Shown one piece after another: positions 12,721 to 21,171 of a DNA stretch of 21,283 bases (positions are counted from its first letter, which is position 1; every line of letters starts with the position of its first letter). This DNA is from a virus. The stretch is from positions 1-21,283 of the IMG/VR virus record IMGVR_UViG_3300021957_005216. One strand, 5' to 3'. The notes under the pieces were generated by a model. The model did no database searches and was not told where the DNA came from. It saw only the letters and a program-made list of their open reading frames with translations. A program made the translations under genes and the position numbers.

Positions 12721-14061
12721 ATGAAGAGCTTAGACCTTACAAAACCAATTACTACAGAATCATTACTGAAAGAATTCGAAAGTAGATTCAACATGACAAT
12801 GGATCTATCACAGTTCAAAGAAGAAGAATTGCAAGATTACGCAAACCACGTTAGAACGAAAATACACGAGATTACACAGAACACACATTTTGGACAAGAA
12901 TTAAAAAACGACAACTATCAAAAGAATCAAATGATGTTGGACATCATCAACCAGGCAATATCCGAAAGGAAACTTGCAGAGTATGGCGGTGATACTAACC
13001 CAGTGTTAGATAAAGCGTCGGCACCAATCAAAGACAAACTTCGTAAGGGATTAGCATTAAGTCCAGACGAGAGGGAAGCGGCATCTAAACTGTTAGACAA
13101 TGAAGCGGAACTAAATGAAGTACCTGGTGCAGGCCTGATAAAAAGAGGATTAAAATCACTTGGAGCAAAGGCGGCCGGAGCAGTTGGTATGAAAGGCACA
13201 GCGGCAGGATTGAAAGGATCTCTACAAGCAGATAAAAAAGCGAGAGAACTTTATGTGCAACTACGTAGATACGCAGGACAAACAGGTGGTGATGCAGATG
13301 CATTAACGGTTACAGATTTACAATCTTTCTTACAGAAACAAGGATACAAAACAGACAGGACACCCAAAGGTCCTCCGGGAAAAGTTTTAAACAAAAAACA
13401 AGTAGACGACATTCTAATGAAATCTGTACAAGACACTTTTAGATTCCAAGCACCAGCACAAAAACAAAGTGCTCCAACAATGAAGACAGACTTTATGAAA
13501 CAGTTCCAACAACTAGCATCAGATCCAGCAACAAAGAAAAAGTTAATGTCTATATTACAAGGACAAACAGTTCCTGCAGAATCAGTGAATGAAGGTGTAG
13601 AAGAACAATCAGAATTAATACTAGCGGCCAAAGACATGATGGACAAGGTCACAGGCTACTTAGAAGATCTAGCATCAATGAAAACAGAAGGTGCATTAGA
13701 ACTAGTAGACAGAATCAGAGACGAAATGGGTGCCGAGAAGGCAGACGCATTTCTAAATAAAATCCAACCAGCGATTGAACAGGCGGAAGCCACTTTAACG
13801 ACAACTAGACAAGAGCTAGACAACGGTGTAAGAATATTGACCGGAGAAGAAGTTGCATCAGACCCTATGGGCGCCGATGACACGATGGACATGGACACAG
13901 ATCTAGACTCACTGGACTCAGAAGCGGATGCAGAGACAGATGAGTTTGGAGCCTCTGATGCCGAAGCGGGCGGAACGGAACCTGAGGGCAGAGAGCAAAG
14001 AGAATCAAAAGAAGTATTCGAGGCTTCAAACAGATTGTTCAGTAAACTAGCAGGAAAGTAG
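12721..14061 (+). CDS. Large conserved phage protein with acidic C-terminal tail
   Basis: The 446-residue protein has several zones. Residues 1-90 form a helical, charged region. Residues about 140-165 are a small-residue, Gly/Ala/Lys-rich stretch (K-A-A-G-A-V-G-M-K-G-T) that could touch a membrane or be flexible. Residues 170-280 are a mixed region, and 290-375 a long helical, coiled-coil-like region. The Asp/Glu-rich segment (about 380-425, repeated M-D-x-D and D-S-x-A-D) precedes a last helix ending L-F-S-K-L-A-G-K. Acidic disorder plus helices suggests a scaffold or virion structural role. The late-type promoter supports a late gene, but the function is not recognised. A GTG-start gene follows after four bases. 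Confidence 0.75.
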   Translation: MKSLDLTKPITTESLLKEFESRFNMTMDLSQFKEEELQDYANHVRTKIHEITQNTHFGQELKNDNYQKNQMMLDIINQAISERKLAEYGGDTNPVLDKASAPIKDKLRKGLALSPDEREAASKLLDNEAELNEVPGAGLIKRGLKSLGAKAAGAVGMKGTAAGLKGSLQADKKARELYVQLRRYAGQTGGDADALTVTDLQSFLQKQGYKTDRTPKGPPGKVLNKKQVDDILMKSVQDTFRFQAPAQKQSAPTMKTDFMKQFQQLASDPATKKKLMSILQGQTVPAESVNEGVEEQSELILAAKDMMDKVTGYLEDLASMKTEGALELVDRIRDEMGAEKADAFLNKIQPAIEQAEATLTTTRQELDNGVRILTGEEVASDPMGADDTMDMDTDLDSLDSEADAETDEFGASDAEAGGTEPEGREQRESKEVFEASNRLFSKLAGK

Positions 14062-14065
14062 TCCT

Positions 14066-14422
14066 GTGAGATTTTTCGAATTCAACAAAAGCGATACAGA
14101 CCTAGAGTCAGCATTGATCAACATTCTGTTGAACATGAAGGGCGACGCTGACGAGAAAGATCAGGCCACAGACATCAGCATGGACGCTGTAAAACAGATC
14201 ATGAGCAACACAGGTTACCCGGCGTTCAACTATGATGTGTTCAAGAGGATTTATGACGCAGATGGTGACCTACAGAACGTAGTAGCAGACTTCGACAACG
14301 AAAAGATTGTTGTAAAAACAGACGCAGAAGCAGACAAAGATCCTGCCATGGACTACGACGATCAAGGTAGCACTGACGTCGTCAAGAAGATGGCCAAGTC
14401 TGCAATGAATAGACGTAAGTAG
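14066..14422 (+). CDS. Conserved hypothetical acidic phage protein (GTG start)
   Basis: The 118-residue protein begins R-F-F-E-F-N-K after a GTG start at 14066. This short aromatic opening is, as I recall, common among small proteins of marine T4-like phages. The rest is acidic and helical, ending in a basic M-N-R-R-K tail. The GTG lies four bases after the preceding stop, so translation is probably coupled; AGGA at 14051-14054 may help. No domain is recognised. It is the last gene before the promoter of the nuclease gene, and no terminator is seen between them. Confidence 0.7.
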   Translation: MRFFEFNKSDTDLESALINILLNMKGDADEKDQATDISMDAVKQIMSNTGYPAFNYDVFKRIYDADGDLQNVVADFDNEKIVVKTDAEADKDPAMDYDDQGSTDVVKKMAKSAMNRRK

Positions 14423-14451
14423 TTGACATTATAAAAAATACCATATAAAAT
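14423..14451 (+). promoter_or_regulatory. Sigma70-like promoter, leaderless geometry
   Basis: A perfect -35 TTGACA (14423-14428) is followed after 17 bases by TAAAAT (14446-14451), a five-of-six match to TATAAT. A start seven bases after the -10 falls at 14458, the A of the nuclease ATG. The surrounding run is very AT-rich, so the exact -10 register could shift by a few bases. Confidence 0.7.
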
Positions 14452-14457
14452 ATAATA

Positions 14458-15162
14458 ATGAAAATACCAAAGGATGTCCTTGATGAAAAGGGAATAACCT
14501 ATATCCAAAAATATCCTTACGACGAGTTATCGAGAGTAACAAAAAATCACAAACGGCATTATGAAACACCAGATGGCAGACAGGTGCCCAGCGTGACCAC
14601 AGTGCTGAGTGCCACAAAGGACATGACACATCTACACGCTTGGCGAAAGAGAATAGGTGTGGAGAAGGCACAACAGATAACAACAGAGAGTGCAAACATA
14701 GGAACGGTCATGCACCGTAGCCTTGAAAAGCATGTGAAGGGCGAGGACAGGACTCCGGGTTCCAATCTAATTCAGCAGAAGGCACACAAGATGGCCAACG
14801 TTATCATAGACAACGGACTAAACAATGTCAGCGAGGTGTGGGGGTCAGAGGTTTCACTGTATTATCCGGAACTGTACGCCGGAACCACCGACCTAGTAGG
14901 TGTGTATAAAGATGCTCCTGCAATAATGGACTTCAAACAGGCACGTAGACTCAAGAAGAAAGAGTGGGTAGAAGATTATTTCCTACAACTGGTGGCTTAC
15001 TCCGAAGCACACAACAAGATGTATGACACGCAGATAAAGACCGGTCGTATATTCATATGCACCCAGAACAACGAATATCAAACATTTGACATAGAAAACT
15101 ACGATCACTGGGTTGGGCAGTGGTATGCTAAACTAGAAGAGTATTATAAAAAAATTCTATAG
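14458..15162 (+). CDS. PD-(D/E)XK nuclease, RecB/MGME1-type exonuclease
   Basis: The 234-residue protein has the ordered motifs of RecB-type PD-(D/E)XK nucleases: G82-x-x-x-H86 (I-G-T-V-M-H), E131, the metal-binding D145 (T-T-D-L-V-G), D158-x-K160 (I-M-D-F-K-Q) and Q177-x-x-x-Y181 (Q-L-V-A-Y). This set, including the H and Q-x-x-x-Y motifs, is typical of single-strand-processing exonucleases such as mitochondrial MGME1 and phage exonucleases. It probably acts in host DNA breakdown, recombination or repair. Unlike its late-type neighbours it has a sigma70-like promoter, suggesting early or middle expression. Its stop overlaps the stop of the minus-strand SGNH-like gene by six bases (CTATAG). 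Confidence 0.85.
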   Translation: MKIPKDVLDEKGITYIQKYPYDELSRVTKNHKRHYETPDGRQVPSVTTVLSATKDMTHLHAWRKRIGVEKAQQITTESANIGTVMHRSLEKHVKGEDRTPGSNLIQQKAHKMANVIIDNGLNNVSEVWGSEVSLYYPELYAGTTDLVGVYKDAPAIMDFKQARRLKKKEWVEDYFLQLVAYSEAHNKMYDTQIKTGRIFICTQNNEYQTFDIENYDHWVGQWYAKLEEYYKKIL

Positions 15163-15846
15163 ATATTTCTTAACAAGATTTGCCCAATGATTACTACCTT
15201 CTATACCAGGGTGTCCATCCTTCTCCTTAGGGAAATCTTTAGTGTGTATTTTTAATGAGTACCAAAAATCTTCTATCCAAATATCTTTGTCTAATTTTTC
15301 GATTAATTTCTTTAATTTGTTTTTATTGAAGGCTACACCCATTCGTGTCATGTCTTCCGTTTCTATTGACATGAATGCATCTTTTGAATAATTTTCTAAA
15401 GACTTGTCATCAATGTCTGGCAAGAATGCGTTGAAGTACCATAATTTTATTCTTTTCTGCTTACAATAATCTTGTAGATGTAACATGTAATGCAAAGTTC
15501 TTTCTAGACTAGTATAACTGTTATGACAGTTCTTGTAATAAAATTCTGAGTAGTTGCTGTAATCTCCACCTAGGTTTTCATCAAATGTGTGTATTGGTGT
15601 GACAATTATTCTACTGCCATTAGTATTAGGCAACATGAATCTGTCTACATTGGTCCACCCTATAATCAAAGAATCAACTGTGTGATTATTAAGGTGTTCG
15701 ATTGTCGTGTAAAAGATACGTTCATTAGATCCGCCGCCGTGTGCAAGATTAGTGCTTATGCCACATTTAGTAGTCCATCTATCTTGTGGTTGTAGATATG
15801 CTTCTTGTACGTAAGAGCATCCGTTTGCTACTATCATATTTGACAT
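15157..15846 (-). CDS. SGNH/GDSL hydrolase-like protein (minus strand)
   Basis: The 229-residue protein shows SGNH blocks: N-G-C-S with S11, A-H-G-G-G-S-N (35-41), I-G-W-T-N (62-66) and a C-terminal D210-G-H212 followed by W-A. G39, N41 and N66 match the glycine and asparagine positions of the oxyanion hole, so the layout is more complete than in the gene at 8111. It is a likely esterase or acyl-hydrolase on glycans. It sits directly before the beta-helix tail fibre gene on the opposite strand, as part of a divergent promoter pair. Its ATG lies six bases after a GTTAAATA box, so its mRNA would be almost leaderless. Confidence 0.7.
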   Translation of the reverse strand: MSNMIVANGCSYVQEAYLQPQDRWTTKCGISTNLAHGGGSNERIFYTTIEHLNNHTVDSLIIGWTNVDRFMLPNTNGSRIIVTPIHTFDENLGGDYSNYSEFYYKNCHNSYTSLERTLHYMLHLQDYCKQKRIKLWYFNAFLPDIDDKSLENYSKDAFMSIETEDMTRMGVAFNKNKLKKLIEKLDKDIWIEDFWYSLKIHTKDFPKEKDGHPGIEGSNHWANLVKKYL

Positions 15847-15852
15847 AAAACC

Positions 15853-15860
15853 TATTTAAC
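15853..15860 (-). promoter_or_regulatory. T4-like late promoter box (minus strand)
   Basis: GTTAAATA on the minus strand ends six bases before the ATG at 15846, predicting a one-base leader. Confidence 0.6.
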
Positions 15861-15876
15861 AACTGCAACTTCCTTT

Positions 15877-15884
15877 AATAAATA
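15877..15884 (+). promoter_or_regulatory. T4-like late promoter box AATAAATA
   Basis: AATAAATA ends seven bases before the tail fibre ATG at 15892, predicting a two-base leader. It diverges from the box at 15853-15860. Confidence 0.65.
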
Positions 15885-15891
15885 ACGCTAT

Positions 15892-17475
15892 ATGCCAATA
15901 GTTCAAATTTCAAGAATACAGCACAGACGTGGAAAACGTACGGATCTACCGCAATTGGCCGCGGGAGAACTGGGTTGGGTAATAGACGAACAACGATTGT
16001 TCATTGGAAACGGAACAGTGTCGGATGGTGCACCAGCAGTGGGCAACACGGAAATAGTCACATCAGGCAGTTCAGCATTCACGACAGCACTTAATCACAC
16101 ATATCAGGGTTACCTGGGAAACAGCACACCTGTTACCTTATCACAGGCAAGAACTTTACAAAAGAGACTAGATGATTACGTGTCAGTCAAAGACTTTGGT
16201 GCCACAGGTGATGACAGCACAGCAGACGTTACTGCAATACAAAATGCTATCGATGAACTTTACATAGACACAGATAAAACAGACACAAGATCAAGGAGGG
16301 TGCTTTTCTTCCCGGCAGGCACTTACAGAATCAATGCCGCACTTAAGATACCACCATACGCACACTTGGTTGGAGAAGGCCCAGACAAAACTATTATAAG
16401 GAATTCAGGCAATAATGCCGTTATGGTAACACAGGACAACGCAGGCAATGTAGGTCTTAATATAACTGCCCAGGTCAACCAAATACAAATTTCAAACATG
16501 ACAATCAGGAACACAGTCGCTTATGGCGGTGTGTCTTTAGACAGTGCCAAGGAAGTTTACTTCAACAACTGTAAATTCCTAGGATCCTATGCAACGACGT
16601 CCCCGGCGGATGCATCAACATCTAAAGGTGTTACAGTGACTTCTACCACTGCTCTGCCGTGTGAAAAAATATATTTCAATCAATGCCAGTTCACTAAATT
16701 TGCAAGATTAGTTGACATGAGTTTTGATGCAACAAATGTTAGATTTAATGATTGTGATTTCAACACTGCCTATTACGGAGCATTGATAGGAGACGAGTGG
16801 GACAGTTCTACAACCAATGGTATGACCGTTGGACCAAGAGACATACAATTCATAGGGAACAGTTGGAGCACCATCAGTCAACAAGCAATATACGTCAAGG
16901 CACAACAGACAGTTGAGGCACCATCAAGGAACATAATCTCAAGTGGAAATTGGTACGCAAAAGATGTAGCCAACAACTTTGAAGGTGTTGGATCGATCAG
17001 AGAAGTACCAGTACTTCGTTATGACCAAGATGAGTGTAGTTCTATAATGGACTTCTTTGAAAGAACTGATCTAAGAAGATCGGACGGTAGTTCAGAATTG
17101 AATGCCGCACCGGAATTACAAGGTATTGGCGTACAGACCAAAGCGATCAAATCACAGACTCTAGCAAACAACACATCGGCGGCCACCACATTCAATGAAT
17201 ACCCGGCACTAGCAGGTAAAGGATTGAAAGTTGTTTACAAAATTGTTAGGGGTACACTTGACAGGACAGGTGAAATGGTAGTGAGTGCTTCTACCAACGG
17301 TGTGAGTTTCGATGACACCTACACAGAAAGTGGAACTGACGTTGGGGTGGACCTGACAGCAGTACTTGACAACAAAGATTCCACAGCAGGATCGGAAACA
17401 GTTGCGTTGAAATTTACAACTACCAATACAGGTACGGCGGCAACTATAGATTACCAAACAACAATCTTAGCATAA
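15892..17475 (+). CDS. Tail fibre/tailspike with pectate-lyase-like beta-helix
   Basis: The 527-residue protein has three parts. Residues 6-50 (R-I-Q-H-R-R-G then A-A-G-E-L-G-W-V-I-D and L-F-I-G-N-G) match the short N-terminal repeat found in many phage tail-fibre and Mtd-like proteins. Residues about 97-400 are a right-handed beta-helix of the pectate-lyase-3 type, opening with S-V-K-D-F-G-A-T-G-D-D-S-T and continuing with F-F-P-A-G-T-Y-R-I and L-V-G-E-G. Residues about 410-527 are a beta-rich C-terminal domain, probably for trimer formation or binding. It likely sits at the baseplate or tail tip and binds or cuts surface polysaccharide; catalytic residues cannot be assigned by eye. The frame is uninterrupted and the start lies seven bases after a late-type box. 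Confidence 0.85.
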   Translation: MPIVQISRIQHRRGKRTDLPQLAAGELGWVIDEQRLFIGNGTVSDGAPAVGNTEIVTSGSSAFTTALNHTYQGYLGNSTPVTLSQARTLQKRLDDYVSVKDFGATGDDSTADVTAIQNAIDELYIDTDKTDTRSRRVLFFPAGTYRINAALKIPPYAHLVGEGPDKTIIRNSGNNAVMVTQDNAGNVGLNITAQVNQIQISNMTIRNTVAYGGVSLDSAKEVYFNNCKFLGSYATTSPADASTSKGVTVTSTTALPCEKIYFNQCQFTKFARLVDMSFDATNVRFNDCDFNTAYYGALIGDEWDSSTTNGMTVGPRDIQFIGNSWSTISQQAIYVKAQQTVEAPSRNIISSGNWYAKDVANNFEGVGSIREVPVLRYDQDECSSIMDFFERTDLRRSDGSSELNAAPELQGIGVQTKAIKSQTLANNTSAATTFNEYPALAGKGLKVVYKIVRGTLDRTGEMVVSASTNGVSFDDTYTESGTDVGVDLTAVLDNKDSTAGSETVALKFTTTNTGTAATIDYQTTILA

Positions 17476-17506
17476 ACTTCACAAACAGATAGACAGAAAA
17501 CTTTTT

Positions 17507-17534
17507 TTGTCGTAATATTAGTACATTATAAAAT
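17507..17534 (+). promoter_or_regulatory. Possible sigma70-like promoter for nrdAB
   Basis: TTGTCG (17507-17512) and TAAAAT (17529-17534) are separated by 16 bases. The -35 is a four-of-six match and the -10 five-of-six. The same TATAAAAT string occurs in the nuclease promoter at 14444. Predicted start is near 17541, giving a leader of about 75 bases. Confidence 0.45.
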
Positions 17535-17609
17535 TACATAACGACGCTGTGATTTTATTCGTATGACAGGTGACAGACAAACACAAAAAAAGTTAAACAC
17601 ACGGATTTA

Positions 17610-17617
17610 GATAAATA
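17610..17617 (+). promoter_or_regulatory. Late-type box GATAAATA overlapping the first nrdA ATG
   Basis: GATAAATA ends on the A of the ATG at 17617, so a transcript from it would start near 17623 and miss that ATG. It would then have to use the in-frame ATG at 17665. It may be a chance match. Confidence 0.3.
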
Positions 17618-20022
17618 TGGATACAACAAAAACAAAACTCAAACACAAAAAATATAAAACCTTAATGCCCAACACCAACTCTAGTACGATCAAAGTTCAA
17701 AAAAGAGATGGCAGGCTGGAGATCCTTGACATCAATAAAATCCATTTCGTCGTTGAGGAGGCCTGTGAAGGTCTGTCTGGTGTGTCGTCGTCACAAATAG
17801 AAATGAATGCCAACATACAGTTCTATGATGGCATGACAACAAAAGATATTCAGAACGTTCTAGTGAGATCGGCCAACGATCTTATTTCATTAGACGCACC
17901 CAACTACCAGTACGCCGCGGCAAGATTACTTTCCTATGACGTAAGGAAGGAAGCACACGGACAATACGAATACATTCCATTATTAAAATTAATTTTAAGG
18001 AACATCAGATCAGGTGTGTATGACAAAGGCATACTAGACAAGTATTCAAAGACAGAAATTAAGAAATTCAACACATGGATACGTAGAGACAGAGATCTCA
18101 AATTCACATATGCAGGTTTGAGACAGATATGCGACAAGTATCTTGTGCAGGACAGAAGCACAGGACAACTGTATGAGACTCCACAGGACATGTACATGAT
18201 GATCGCGGCAACACTGTTCGCGGAGTATCCAACTAAATCAAGAATGAGTTACGTTAAGAAATACTACGATGCGATATCACAGCACAAGATAAACATTCCA
18301 ACACCAGTGATGGCAGGAGTGAGGACACCTATCAGACAATTTGCAAGTTGTGTACTTGTTGACAGTGACGACACTCTGCCAAGTATCTTTTCAAGCGATA
18401 TGGCCATTGGATTATATGTTGCCAGGAGAGCAGGCATAGGGATCAACGCAGGACGTATCAGAGGCATTAACTCTAAGATCAGGGGAGGGGAGGTCCAACA
18501 CACAGGAGTCATTCCGTTCCTAAAGAAATTCGAATCAACTGTGAGATGCTGTACACAGAATGGTGTGCGTGGCGGAAACGCAACTGTCCACTTCCCAATA
18601 TGGCACCCAGAGATAGAAGACATACTAGTATTAAAAAACAACAAAGGCACAGAGGACAACAGAGTGAGACGTATGGATTACTCAATACAAATTTCTAAAT
18701 TGTTCTATGAGAGATTTATGAACGAGGAAGACATCACTCTTATCTCTCCACACATGGCTCCCGGACTTTACGATGCATTTGGTACCGAGGAGTTTGATGA
18801 CTTGTACTTGAAGTACGAAGCAGACAAAACTATTCCAAAGAAAACTGTTCCAGCACAGGACTTGTTTTTTGATTTATTAAAAGAGAGAGCAGAGACAGGA
18901 CGTATCTACATAATGAATTTGGATCACTGTAACTCACACAGTTCATTCAAAGACAAAGTTTCAATGAGTAATTTGTGTCAAGAGATCACACTACCAACAA
19001 CACCCATACAAGACATACATGATGAGCAAGGAGAGATTGCACTCTGTATTCTTTCAGCGGTTAATGTTGGTGGACTAAATGATTTAAGCGAACTGGAGAA
19101 CATCTGTGACCTTAGCGTTAGAGCATTAGAACAAATTATAGACTATCAAGATTATCCAGTTAAGGCCGCAGAAGTATCAACAAAGAAAAGAAGAAGTCTC
19201 GGAATTGGTTACATTGGACTTGCACACTACCTAGCCAAGAATGGTGTTAAGTATTCTGATCCTAAAGCATGGGATCTAGTTGACAGACTAACTGAAGCAT
19301 TCCAATACAATCTTCTGAGAGCAAGTTGCAACATAGCAATGGAGAAAGGCAAGTGTGAAGGATTCGAAAGAACAAAATACGCAGACGGCCTGTTACCAAT
19401 TGATCACTACAAGAAAGAGATTGACGAGATCGTGCCACACAAACAGAGAATGGCATGGGAGAGTTTGAGAAAAGACATAGCCAAGTATGGTTTAAGACAC
19501 AGCACACTGTCAGCACAGATGCCAAGTGAGAGTAGTTCGGTAGTTTCAAACGAGACAAACGGTATCGAACCACCAAGAGCATTGATGGCAATCAAGAAAA
19601 GCAAGAAAGGTCCTCTGAAGCAGATAGCACCAGGGTTCCCTAAACTTAAAAATGATTACACTTTACTATGGGACATGCCAAGCAACGAAGGTTACATCAA
19701 TGTTGTTGCTATGATGCAGAAATATTTTGATCAAGCAATATCAGGCAACTGGTCATACAACCCATTACACTATGAGAACAACGAAGTGCCTCTGTCAGCG
19801 ATGGCACAGGACATGCTCACAGCATACAAACTTGGTTGGAAAACAAGTTACTATCAGAACACATACGATTTCAAAGGGGAGGAAGAGGACGTACAACCAG
19901 CGGGCATTGCCACACAACTAGAAGACGATGGCGAGGATGTGATCCTTGAACCTGAAAATCCAGTTGAACAGATAAGTACAACCGCAGACGACGACGGTGA
20001 GTGCGACGCTTGTACAATCTAA
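17617..20022 (+). CDS. nrdA: Class Ia ribonucleoside-diphosphate reductase, alpha subunit
   Basis: The 801-residue protein is a full-length class Ia large subunit, reducing ribonucleoside diphosphates to deoxy forms for phage DNA synthesis. It begins with an ATP-cone-like region (K-V-Q-K-R-D-G-R-L-E, from residue 26). The redox cysteines are C245 (F-A-S-C-V) and C477 (A-L-C-I-L-S). The radical site is N452-L-C454-Q-E456, the radical-transfer tyrosines are Y745 and Y746, and the C-terminal pair is C796-x-x-C799. The M-P-S-E-S-S-S and N-G-I-E-P-P-R blocks are as expected. All catalytic residues are present. The start is uncertain: the ATG at 17617 adds 16 Lys/Thr-rich residues, while the ATG at 17665 starts just before the ATP cone. 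nrdB follows after 15 bases. Confidence 0.95.
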   Translation: MDTTKTKLKHKKYKTLMPNTNSSTIKVQKRDGRLEILDINKIHFVVEEACEGLSGVSSSQIEMNANIQFYDGMTTKDIQNVLVRSANDLISLDAPNYQYAAARLLSYDVRKEAHGQYEYIPLLKLILRNIRSGVYDKGILDKYSKTEIKKFNTWIRRDRDLKFTYAGLRQICDKYLVQDRSTGQLYETPQDMYMMIAATLFAEYPTKSRMSYVKKYYDAISQHKINIPTPVMAGVRTPIRQFASCVLVDSDDTLPSIFSSDMAIGLYVARRAGIGINAGRIRGINSKIRGGEVQHTGVIPFLKKFESTVRCCTQNGVRGGNATVHFPIWHPEIEDILVLKNNKGTEDNRVRRMDYSIQISKLFYERFMNEEDITLISPHMAPGLYDAFGTEEFDDLYLKYEADKTIPKKTVPAQDLFFDLLKERAETGRIYIMNLDHCNSHSSFKDKVSMSNLCQEITLPTTPIQDIHDEQGEIALCILSAVNVGGLNDLSELENICDLSVRALEQIIDYQDYPVKAAEVSTKKRRSLGIGYIGLAHYLAKNGVKYSDPKAWDLVDRLTEAFQYNLLRASCNIAMEKGKCEGFERTKYADGLLPIDHYKKEIDEIVPHKQRMAWESLRKDIAKYGLRHSTLSAQMPSESSSVVSNETNGIEPPRALMAIKKSKKGPLKQIAPGFPKLKNDYTLLWDMPSNEGYINVVAMMQKYFDQAISGNWSYNPLHYENNEVPLSAMAQDMLTAYKLGWKTSYYQNTYDFKGEEEDVQPAGIATQLEDDGEDVILEPENPVEQISTTADDDGECDACTI

Positions 20023-20037
20023 CATTAGAGAATTTTT

Positions 20038-21138
20038 ATGACAAAAACAGTTTTTAACCAGGGGAAAGTTGACTTCGCTAAACAGCCTATGTTCTTTGGC
20101 GAGGACGGTGGCGTACAGAGATACGACAACTTCAAGCACCCACAGTTCGACAAGTTGAACCAGACAATGATCGGTTACTTCTGGAGACCAGAAGAGGTAT
20201 CTCTACAGAAGGACAGAGCGGACTTCATGAACTTCAGACCTGAACAGAAACACATATTCACAAGTAACTTGAAATACCAAACACTGTTGGATTCAGTGCA
20301 GGGCAGAGGACCAAGCCTTATGTTCTTGCCATATGTCAGCAATCCAGAACTAGAAGGTTGCATAGTTACATGGGACTTCTTTGAAACTATACACTCAAGA
20401 TCATACACACACATCATGAAGAACGTGTACGCAGATCCTAGTGAGGTGTTTGATACTATCTTGGATGACAAAGAAATATTAAAGAGAGCAAAGAGTGTCA
20501 CATACGAATATGACAAGTTTGGTAAGATGGCATTGGATCATGCGGTTGGCAAGAAAGTTGACATGCTTGAATTGAAGAGACAACTGTACCTAGCAATGAA
20601 CACAGTCAATCTATTAGAGGGATTGAGATTCTATATATCATTTGCTTGTACATTCGCATTTGGCGAACTGAAACTCATGGAAGGTTCAGCAAAGATCCTA
20701 TCATTGATCGCAAGGGACGAAGCCACACACTTGAACTTATCCACACACGTGATCAAGGCTTGGCAAAAAGGCGATGACGCAGAAATGACCAAGGCCATGA
20801 AAGGAACAGAGAAGACAGTGATACAGATGTTCAAGGACTGTGTTGAAGAAGAGAAGGCATGGGCCAAGTACCTGTTCAAGGATGGTTCTATCATAGGACT
20901 GAACGAGAAACTATTAGGCAACTACGTTGAGTGGATTGCCAATAAGAGACTGAGAGCACTGGGATATGATCCACTGTATGACATATCAGCATCAGCGAAT
21001 CCACTGCCGTGGACACAGCACTGGCTGTCAAGCAAAGGTATGCAGGTTGCACCACAGGAGACTGAAGTGGAATCATACATCGTTGGCGGTATCAAGCAAG
21101 ACGTCAAAAAAGGACAATTCAGCAAATTTAAGTTATAA
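20038..21138 (+). CDS. nrdB: Class Ia ribonucleoside-diphosphate reductase, beta subunit
   Basis: The 366-residue protein makes and holds the tyrosyl radical used by NrdA. The diiron ligands D85, E116, H119, E194, E228 and H231 can all be placed (F-E-T-I-H-S-R-S-Y and R-D-E-A-T-H blocks), and the radical tyrosine is Y123. A fourth glutamate ligand should lie between but was not assigned. The C-terminal tail ends F-S-K-F-K-L, like the peptide by which R2 docks on R1. The gene lies 15 bases after nrdA, most likely on the same mRNA, with only a weak GAGA before the ATG. A late-type promoter for the PAAR gene follows 20 bases after its stop, without a terminator. Confidence 0.95.
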   Translation: MTKTVFNQGKVDFAKQPMFFGEDGGVQRYDNFKHPQFDKLNQTMIGYFWRPEEVSLQKDRADFMNFRPEQKHIFTSNLKYQTLLDSVQGRGPSLMFLPYVSNPELEGCIVTWDFFETIHSRSYTHIMKNVYADPSEVFDTILDDKEILKRAKSVTYEYDKFGKMALDHAVGKKVDMLELKRQLYLAMNTVNLLEGLRFYISFACTFAFGELKLMEGSAKILSLIARDEATHLNLSTHVIKAWQKGDDAEMTKAMKGTEKTVIQMFKDCVEEEKAWAKYLFKDGSIIGLNEKLLGNYVEWIANKRLRALGYDPLYDISASANPLPWTQHWLSSKGMQVAPQETEVESYIVGGIKQDVKKGQFSKFKL

Positions 21139-21158
21139 ACCAAGCAGTTTTTGGCATC

Positions 21159-21166
21159 CATAAATA
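21159..21166 (+). promoter_or_regulatory. T4-like late promoter box CATAAATA, leaderless geometry
   Basis: CATAAATA ends exactly five bases before the ATG at 21172, the same spacing as at 2319, 8814 and 11087. Confidence 0.7.
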
Positions 21167-21171
21167 CTGCT

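Noticed and set aside
13251-13652. 133-codon minus-strand open frame inside the 446-residue gene
   Set aside because: It is a shadow of the long plus-strand gene, with a serine/cysteine-rich product, no promoter box and no domain; similar shadows occur inside nrdA, nrdB and others.
17492-17511. AT-rich inverted repeat after the tail fibre gene as a terminator
   Set aside because: The stem is almost all A-T with a loop of two to four bases and no T tract after it, unlike the two GC-closed terminators found elsewhere.
17563-17610. 15-codon frame with ATG between the tail fibre gene and nrdA
   Set aside because: Too short, no ribosome site, lies in the nrdA leader, and the product shows no motif; it is best treated as chance.
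17653-17660. TATAAAAC before the ATG at 17665 as another late box
   Set aside because: It lacks the TAAATA core shared by the other boxes and lies in an A-rich coding stretch where such matches are expected by chance.
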